From: Penicillus capitatus
Lineage: Eukaryota > Chlorophyta
Assembly (NCBI GenBank): GCA_965649825.1
Contig: OZ287715.1
Span: forward strand, 175,976-239,975
Reading direction: 5' to 3'
Length of the DNA: 64,000 nt
Each line of letters begins with the position of its first letter. Positions within the stretch are counted from its first letter, which is position 1. The notes beneath the pieces are model-generated. The model did no database searches. It was not told the origin of the DNA and was given only the letters and a program-made list of their open reading frames with translations. Shown here one piece after another: positions 57,225 to 64,000 of the stretch. Both the position numbers and the translations under genes were made by a program.

Positions 57225-58302
57225 ATGCGTACGATTTTGAAGTGTCAGCTCTTTCTGGCATTGACCCAGACGGCTTTCGTTCTGGGAAGTGTCTATTTCA
57301 AATACTCTGTCAATCATGTCGATCGACGGCACCACATCAACCCCGTCGTCTTTGCCTTTATCCGCGAGAGCATTGCTGGGAGTATGATGGGACTTCTGGC
57401 TTACTTAAGTACGAACAGCGTGCCTCGAAGGGGCGACGCCCCAAAGCTTTTCTTTCTTGGACTGGCACTCTACTGCAATCAGCTGTTCTATATCATGGGC
57501 GTGGATATGTCGGGGGTCGTCGTCGCCACATGTATGCAGCCAGCGATTCCGGTATTTACTGCCGCTATGGCTCTGACCCTCGGTATGGAACAGCCATCGC
57601 TGTACAAGACCTTCGGTATCCTGATGGCCTCGGCTGGATCCATCTGCATGGTTCACGCTTCTCTCCTGATTGACAGGGAAATGTCACATCACGAGTACTT
57701 AGGTCGCTGGCGGCGGATTCGATCAAAGCAAGGTGGTCAAAACGGAATCAGATGTCTTGCTCGGCAATATCCTGCTCTTTCTCAACACTATCGCCATGGC
57801 ACTCTATTATATCTATGCTAAGCCCGTGTTGGCAATCTATCCACCCATGGCTGTCGCTGCCTGGGCATATATCATTGCGGCGCTGCTCATGGGCTGCACA
57901 GCTGTATGGTATAATCGATTCTATCAGCATACTTGGTATCTGCCAGAGGCAGCTTACGGCCCTCTCCTCTACTGGATCGTCGTCTGTTCCATCTGTGGCT
58001 ACTACATCATCGCATGGGCTATGAAACACTTGCCCTCCACTCAGGCGAGACCTGCCTTCCAGTTTCCTACCTCTGTATGTCATGTGATGTGACAGGTGGC
58101 TGCTTTTCAATGCCTGCAACCACTGATAGGAACAACACTTGGTTTCATGATCCTCGGGGAATCGCTAACCGTCTGGGATCTTGGGGCTATCGGTGTTATC
58201 CTTGGCCTGTTCTTTGTCAACAGAACCATCAAAGAAAAGCCCAAACCCAAAGTATTGCCCAAGATCCACATACATCGACCTGTCTTTCAAAACGTTAGCT
58301 GA
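57225..58302 (+). CDS. EamA/DMT-family transporter (about 324 aa)
   Basis: Exons 57225-57650, 57703-58044 and 58096-58302 join in frame. The product is almost entirely hydrophobic helices, about ten in two EamA halves. Conserved features include NPVVFAFIRESIAG (first half), VVVATCMQPAIPVFTA and, in the second half, VAAFQCLQPLIGTTLGFMIL followed by GESLTVWDLGAIGVILGLFF, the GE-x-L-T motif of drug/metabolite transporters such as plant WAT1-like proteins. The substrate is unknown. Intron 2 (58045-58095) has a GC donor: skipping its first 30 bases to use an inner GT would leave a 21-nt intron and insert ten residues into a conserved loop. An upstream in-frame ATG at 57027 is possible, but the start at 57225 fits the family. 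Confidence 0.8.
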
Positions 58303-58480
58303 ATATGAAACAGCTCGTGGGTAAACCCCGAGGGTCTCGTGCATTTGACGTCTCTTACACACACAATCATGTTTCGAGTTTGCCATACAGGGAGAGGTCT
58401 GGCCACAATTATTTCAAAAACACAGCTCGGAGTATCATGCACTGTAATCGTCGTCATTTCTCTTTGCGAATACGAATCGT

Positions 58481-60008
58481 TCAGATGCGAATTCCACGGA
58501 TCGCTGTCATCAGAGGCGATTCCAGCTGCTCGTCGTCATCCTCGTCCGATGACTTGTTTGGATTTGAACGCATCAACATTCGGAACTCCTCGTAGTCGAT
58601 CGTCCCGTCCTTGTCAATGTCGGCCGAGTTCAGCAAAGTACTGGCGCTGTCTGACAGGTGAAACTTATCTAGCACCGTTTTGAGCTCGGCCTCTGTGATG
58701 CGACCGTCGCCGTTGAGATCGAAAGCGGCAAAGGCTTTTCTCAACAGTGCCTCCTTCTGCAGCTTAGACAGATGCATCGTCGCCGCCACAAACTCGTTGT
58801 AATCGATCGAGCCGTTGCCGTCCACATCGGCAATGTGCATCACCGCCTCCAGTTCCTCCGGTTTAATACAATGACCCCAATCGGACAGCGCATCGCGAAG
58901 TTCTGTCACTGTGATGTATCCACTCGAATCGGCATCGATACTCTTGAACAGGCGACTCATGCCCACAATCTCTGAGGGGTCTAGGTTCTGTCCAATCACC
59001 AACATAGCGGTCTTCTTCATCCGATTCATCGCAGCGAAGCCTTTGATGCGTTCGATGACAAAACTGTCGATCGGGTCATCCGATGCAGCCTCTTTCTGCA
59101 ACCATGGATGTGTGAGAATCTCGGCTGCGGTGGAGCGCCTTGCTGGATCCATCACACAGAGTTTTCGAATACAGTCCTTGGCACCTTCGGAGAGCGTTGG
59201 CCATGGGGCACTGCTGAAATCCAGTTCCCCTTTCAGCACCATTCGGAAGATCTGATCTTCGGTGTCGCCCCAGAAAGGCGGCAGACCAGACAACATGATG
59301 TAGAGAATCACACCGAGACTCCACATGTCGGCCTCGTGACTGTAGTTCTTTTTCAGCACTTCAGGAGCGACGTAGTAGGGACTGCCCACCAAATCTCTGA
59401 ATCGATCACCGTGCGTAAAGAACATGCCCAATCCAAAATCCGTCAGTTTCAGTTGCTGCGTTTCAGGATCTTTGGTCGTGAGGAGAAAATTCTCCGGCTT
59501 CAAATCGCGATGCATCACACCGAATTCATGACAATGACGAATGACATCGACCATCGTTCGAAAATAGACAGCCGCCTTTTTCTCAGTGAAATTCCCCGCC
59601 TGGACAATACTGTCAAAAAGCTCGCCGCCGCCACACAGTGTCATCGCAATGTGGACACTGTGTTTGTCTTCGTGTGTCGACTAAGCACGCACGAACGAAC
59701 GCACCAACATCAGTATCCACTCACGTCGAGAGCTGTGCCTTGCTGAGCACCTTAATTGTGACGATGTTGGGATGACCGGCGACGTGGTTCAGCATAGCGA
59801 CTTCGCGTTTCACATCTTCGACATCTTCTTTACAGACGAGACGGGACTTGCTTATCGTTTTGCACGCGATCGCATGACCCGTCTCTTTATTCACACCGCG
59901 TCGCACGACGCCGAAGGCACCCTTTCCGACAACCTCGTTCAACTCGTACAAATCAGTCAGACTGGGCTCGGACGGATCCTTGTCCAGTATGCTGTTCAAA
60001 TAGGACAT
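58481..60008 (-). CDS. Calcium-dependent protein kinase, CDPK (485 aa)
   Basis: Two exons, 60008-59751 and 59680-58481. The kinase domain has VVGKGAFGVVRRGVN, ACKTISKSRL (catalytic Lys), HRDLKPENFLL, LTDFGLGMFF (DFG) and GSPYYVAPEVLKKNYSHEAD, then MWSLGVILYIMLSG. The junction (autoinhibitory) domain is FAAMNRMKKTAMLVIGQNL. Four EF hands follow, with loops DADSSGYITVTE, DVDGNGSIDYNE, DLNGDGRITEAE and DIDKDGTIDYEE. Ca2+ binding would release autoinhibition. The N-terminus, MSYLNSILDKDPSEPSL, lacks the Gly-2 used for myristoylation in many CDPKs. The layout matches canonical plant and apicomplexan CDPKs. It is 114 bp from the RNA-binding protein gene on the same strand. Confidence 0.95.
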
Positions 60009-60122
60009 TGCGTAACGTCGACCCGAAAATCAGAAATCGAGACGGCAGTAGGTCGGATGACACGTACAACGTCCGTACGCTTTGTTGATACCTCTGGAAA
60101 ACGGTTCCAACAAAAATGCCGT

Positions 60123-61146
60123 TTAATGGCGTGTCTTGAAACGTCCTTTCGTCCGGATGACTCCCCTCCTGACGATACCATGTCCACGGGGCATCTCTGC
60201 GGCTGGATAAAAAGAGTGAGATGCTGCAGAAAAGAGTGAGAGGAGATGTGTACCTTGACGTCGATGTGCGAGTGGTTCGATTTTGAGTGGCTGACTGCCG
60301 AAGGTGTAGCCGTCCAATGTGAGTGCTGCTTTGGCCGCAGCCGGGCGTTTGAAGGCGACGAATGCATATCCTTTGCTGTCGCCCGTTTTGTGATCTCGAA
60401 CGATGCGCCAGTTGCGCACCATGTCTTTACACAGTGGCACCAATGCTCCGTCATTGAAGATCTCGAGCAGGGCTTCATCTGAAACGGCGGCATCCAGGTG
60501 TTTGACGCAGATGGAATCGCGCGGGGAGAAGTTTCCTGGATCGATCGTCGCCTTCGTCCTCCGTTCGCGAAAACGACGTTCCCCTGCCATGTCGACGCGC
60601 AGCGCTCGGCCACGAAACTGCAACGTCTCTGGTCATGCCCATCGACGCAAAAGAGGGCGGTACCTGCGTCATATTGAGCTCCAGAGCGGCTTGGGCCCCT
60701 CGTGGGTGTCGAAAGACGATATAGGCATTGCAGATACCGTCATGCCGGAAGCGCTTGTTATGCATGAGGATGCGTTTCGGTGCATGATCGCCAGCAACGG
60801 CTGGAACTGAGCGCAGCCGAACGGACTCAATATCGCCACATCTGGCAGAAGCAGTCACTCAGACACAAAGATCCCCAAGGCAAACGCACGAAGCGAAGTG
60901 ACGTTTCAGTTTCTTCGGGAGCTGTTTGATCTCGAGCGAGAGATTCCCAACGAAAATGGTACGCTCGTGTACCATCTCTGGTTTTTCCTTCACCGAAGGA
61001 GAGCCTTTGGCGAGAGGCGGGGAGGACTGGGAAGGACGTATTGGTGTCAAGTCCGTCTCTTTGATATAAGCGCCTTTGTCGTCGAAGAGTAAAGCCGTCG
61101 CTGCATCGCGTCCTTCTTTGGGAAAGATGTCGTCGAACAGAGACAT
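60123..61146 (-). CDS. RBM34/Nop12-type RNA-binding protein with two RRMs
   Basis: The first exon begins MSLFDDIFPKEGRDAATALL and reaches RTIFVGNLSLEIKQLPKKLK (RNP2 of RRM1). The next has CGDIESVRLRSVPAVAGDHA, then GICNAYIVFRHPRGAQAALE. After LQFRGRALRVDMA comes RRM2: RDSICVKHLDAAVSDEALLE, then WRIVRDHKTGDSKGYAFVAF. A basic tail ends GVIRTKGRFKTRH. This pair with a short linker is typical of RBM34 (animals) and Nop12 (yeast), nucleolar factors for pre-25S/28S rRNA processing. The last intron contains CTCACTC twice. The start codon is 41 bp from PAM18 on the opposite strand. Confidence 0.8.
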
Positions 61147-61187
61147 GGCACGTCACATCAGGCATCTGCGCGGAGCTGAAACGTTGC

Positions 61188-61650
61188 ATGGTACTACTGA
61201 GCGCTTTGCCGAGGACAATGAGTCGATTTTTGACATCTGCAGGCCACTGCTGTCCTTGTGGGTCTGGGCGTCGCAGCTGCGGCACTCTTGAGTCGCTCTG
61301 CCGTCCAAGCTTTCCAGTCTCTGCGCTATGGACCTCAAAAATTCTATAAGGCAAGGATAGTGCAGTCACATCTGTCCCATCATATCTGTGCAGGGAGGAT
61401 TTCTGCCAGAGATGACCCGTCGGGAAGCAGCTCTGATTCTGGGATTACGTGAGAGTGCCGTCGAGGATAAAATCAAAGAAGCACATCGGCGCATCATTAT
61501 TGCGAATCATCCCGATGGAGGTCACACTTTTCACAATATCTCACTCTTTCTCAGCCGCCTCTAGGTGGAAGCAGCTACATCGCCGCCAAAGTGAACGAAG
61601 CCAAAGATATGTTATTGGGCAAACGGCAAGGAAAGAACTCGGCCTTTTAA
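61188..61650 (+). CDS. PAM18/TIM14 mitochondrial import J-protein (107 aa)
   Basis: Four exons: 61188-61190 (start codon only), 61243-61350, 61394-61520 and 61565-61650. The protein has one N-terminal membrane helix (ATAVLVGLGVAAAALLS) and then the TIM14 J-domain: FYKGGFLPEMTRREAALILG, KEAHRRIIIANHPDGGGSSY with the HPD motif, and YIAAKVNEAKDMLLG. It stimulates mtHsp70 in the matrix import motor at the TIM23 channel. The first intron directly follows the ATG. The second (61351-61393) starts with GC; the conserved FYKGGF junction fixes it. Confidence 0.9.
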
Positions 61651-61744
61651 CTTTCGTTGCAAGATGACACAATACAATAATTCACACTGATTTCAAAGAA
61701 TTCCCGTCTCATACATTCTATCTCACACATATCACCACTGGCAA

Positions 61745-62276
61745 TCACTTCCTCTCACTCTCTTTGTCGGCCTCGCCCCACGAGATATCACAGGACTCTT
61801 CATCCGCGCACGATTTTGGAGATGCGCTCCAGTAATGCATGTCTTCGATGCCATCGGTGGATCGGCCGGTGAGAGGAAGTCGGTATCTCGCCCATACATT
61901 GTATACAGCATTGGCTAAGCGCTCGGCCGGTTTCCACGAAGTAAAGGCGTAGACCCATCCCAAGCCAACGGCATCATAACATCGCCTGAACACTTCGACC
62001 CCTTCGATGACATCTCCGTCTGGCAAGATACCGTGAATACGTCCCATGGCCTGCCAAACACCACCTCACCATCTACCGTATGTCTCGCATGCGATGGACT
62101 TTGCCATAGGAGATGCCGCTGTTCATCTCCGGATCGTATTCTGGAGTGGCAATGTTGACGAAGGAGATCTTGCCGCGACCAGCATCGCGTTCCTTGAGCA
62201 TATCGATCTCTTTGAGACATAGCGGGCACTCTCCATCATACAGCAACCGAATATCCCACAGCCTTTCACTATCTGC
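61745..62276 (-). CDS. DCC-family (DUF393) thiol-disulfide oxidoreductase-like protein
   Basis: The frame begins, after an upstream intron, with SERLWDIRLLYDGECPLC and then KEIDMLKERDAGRGKISFVN, the DCC signature D-x-x-C-x-x-C. An intron follows GISYGK, and the last exon reads AMGRIHGILPDGDVIEGVEV, then FRRCYDAVGLGWVYAFTSW. These are conserved DUF393 positions (the IH..DG..GV.AF..Y..VGLGW pattern). The conserved cysteines suggest redox chemistry; plant members are often in plastids. One or more 5' exons between 62280 and 62480 are likely but their joins are unclear. Confidence 0.75.
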
Positions 62277-62683
62277 GTGACCAACACCCTCGATGGGTCA
62301 CGCCTCGCCACCACAGACGCATGTCAAACCTCGCACCACCGAGGCGTCTGAGGTGGCCGTACGGAGAGAGAAAAGCACACGGCTGTTGAGAAACGGCCTG
62401 GTGTGTCTCAGCGTTCGAGCACCGAGCTGCTGCCGTGCCTGTCGTGCAAGAGCTGCCTGTCAACATTCCACCATTCTTCACACCACCTTTTAACCGGTTG
62501 TTCCCTTGCCTGCATGATAACGGCGACGACTGACGATGATCGCAAATGTAGAGTTCGTCTTTACGGGACGCGGCGAGATAAGGAGCTCAGATGAACGCAC
62601 GTAGGTAACAGCTATGGCGCAGAAACATGTTTTTAGTCAAGGGTTTATTATGAAATGCGTCATGTCTTATCATCATCTCTGGT

Positions 62684-64000
62684 TCAGAATTCGCCGTCTT
62701 CTTCTCTCTCGGTCACTCTTTCGAGAAAAGTGCGCGATTTTAAAGAGTGACTCGAGACAGATGCATGACTTCCTTGGTAGTCCTCCAGAACCTCCAATTC
62801 GCCAGAGAGAAACTCCAGGCGTCGCAGAATCTTCCGTTCCATTTCGTGGATCGTCTGCTTCATCTCTTTGGTCGTGCTCACCAATCGCGTCTCCGTCAGA
62901 TCCAGACGATCCCAAAGACTGTCCAAATTCACTGCTTTCTTTGGACTCAGCTTCAGAATATGCACATAGGTAGGATTCCATCGACTGATAAGCCACGATG
63001 GCATCGTCGTCTCTAGCTCATCAATAATCTGCGCCTTACTGCAGAGATTCCACAGATGCTCGTCTTCCATCACCTATACAGCACTTGTTTGCGTTCTTGG
63101 CCGTGGAGATCCGTCTGACCTTAGAGTAGGAATCGGTCATGATGGCAATGAGGAGATTGAGAAGCATGATGGCCATCACTGCTTCGTACAGCACGAAGAA
63201 GGCCACCGAGATAATGGGATCCGGATCCTTGGTATCGTAGAAGATATCGGTGTCGAATCCACCCAACATAAAACTGAACATCGTCACCACGGCATGCCAC
63301 ACTTCGCTGAATTCCTATGACCCATGCACACATGTGATCTCACACTAATCACACTTTTGTGCGACGGACATCGACTTCCTTGTTCTTGCGGAACAGGATG
63401 TGGAAAGCCAAGGCAAAGGAGAAGAGTGTCAGCAAGATGAACAGCAGAAACCACTTGACATCCGAAATGACGACCTTTAGCGTATCCACCAAAGAACTCT
63501 TCGCTGAGGCAAATACTCTACACGCAATCACACTCTCACTCTTTTGACGTTGTGTGAGAGGCAACGAGATACGAACCTTGAGAAGTATTGAACCTTTGCA
63601 AAGAGGAAGATGCATTGCACGGCCATCAGCACCGAAAACCACTCTGCCTCGACGCCCTGGCGGGAGATGTAGACGATGCAGGTGATAAGCTGAACACTGT
63701 AGGTCACGATGTCCAACAGATTCCACATAGAGAACCAATTGAAGCCATAGTCCAGCATGGTGTTCGCCTCGATCAGCACAAAGGGACACATAAACAGTAC
63801 GGAGAGAAGATTCAGAATGATCTTGGCTTTGCCAGACGTGGATTTCTCCCAGACATCTCCATAGTCTAAGCCCAAGTCCTCATTCTATCAACAACAGCAA
63901 TTTCCTTGCACGGAGACGTGGGCGACGACAGGGGGACTTGGAAGAGGATGATGAAGACGGTGTAGGACACCAGCCAGCAGAGGTAGAGGATGAACTCGTA
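62684..64000 (-). CDS. TRP/polycystin-like cation channel, 3' part (cut by window end)
   Basis: At least five exons; the gene continues beyond 64000. Membrane segments include IILNLLSVLFMCPFVLIEAN, WFSMWNLLDIVTYSVQLITC, WFSVLMAVQCIFLFAKVQYF and WFLLFILLTLFSFALAFHIL. A pore region contains FSEVWHAVVTMFSFMLGGFD, and the last helix is YEAVMAIMLLNLLIAIMTDS. The cytosolic tail has the TRP-like AQIIDELETTMP, then a coiled coil (STTKEMKQTIHEMERKILRR). The LLNLLIAIM-x-(D/N)-S-Y signature points to TRP channels. Several introns carry AAAAGAGTGAG or GTGTGAGATCAC. Confidence 0.75.

Noticed and set aside
58075-58095. A 21-nt GT-AG intron in the EamA transporter
   Set aside because: It keeps frame but would insert ten residues into a conserved loop; a 51-nt GC-AG intron gives the expected junction and a normal length.

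Overview
This window is nuclear DNA of a unicellular eukaryote, probably an alga or a relative that kept a plastid. The genes are packed tightly, some start codons lie 40-100 bp apart head to head, and nearly all are split by spliceosomal introns of about 35-100 nt. The plastid link rests on an intron-containing gene for a cyanobacterial-type SecA, a UPF0301/AlgH-type protein, and a small membrane protein with a transit-peptide-like start. A calcium-dependent protein kinase with four EF hands and a methionyl-tRNA synthetase carrying both a GST-like front and an EMAPII-like tail suit an algal or alveolate-like protist. I cannot name the species.

Layout: 1-6027 is a higher-order satellite built from five repeat types, with a block of about 3.15-3.2 kb present twice. 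6028-9790 is AT-richer, intronless coding DNA of Bacteroidota style, joined directly to the satellite on its left and to a 100-N gap on its right; it looks like a chimeric or contaminant piece. 9891-10185 is a GC-rich minisatellite touching a 167-bp copy of a LINE 5' end. 10883-13110 holds the AlgH-type gene. 13.8-26.8 kb is an array of genes for secreted cysteine-rich proteins. Two copies look intact (22844-24667 and 25022-26837; ten exons each) and two are relics (13831-14121 and 14179-15030). The array is interrupted by retroelements: a nearly full-length non-LTR element (17390-22440), a relic of a related ORF1, and a decayed Ty3/gypsy pol.

From 26.9 kb to the end the genes are mostly conserved housekeeping ones: AAMP/Sqt1 WD40 protein, a Qa-SNARE, a PRCC-like protein, EMC4, SecA, Ran, a HERC-like RCC1-UBA-HECT ligase, MetRS, a secreted pseudoprotease with Kazal and trefoil domains, an Mpv17-family protein, an unknown secreted protein, a BCL7-like protein, ribosomal protein eL27, a plastid-type membrane protein, an EamA transporter, a CDPK, an RBM34/Nop12-type RNA-binding protein, the mitochondrial import protein PAM18/TIM14, a DCC-family protein and the 3' part of a TRP-like channel.

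The most unusual signals are: (1) an apparent excess of GC-AG introns, about ten of the roughly fifty introns placed by reading frame and conserved protein sequence, four of them in SecA; (2) a short sequence (TCACTCTTTT or its complement) found in many introns in either orientation; (3) the cysteine-rich family with conserved exon lengths; and (4) the protease homologue whose catalytic serine is replaced. All calls come from reading the sequence; no search was run.
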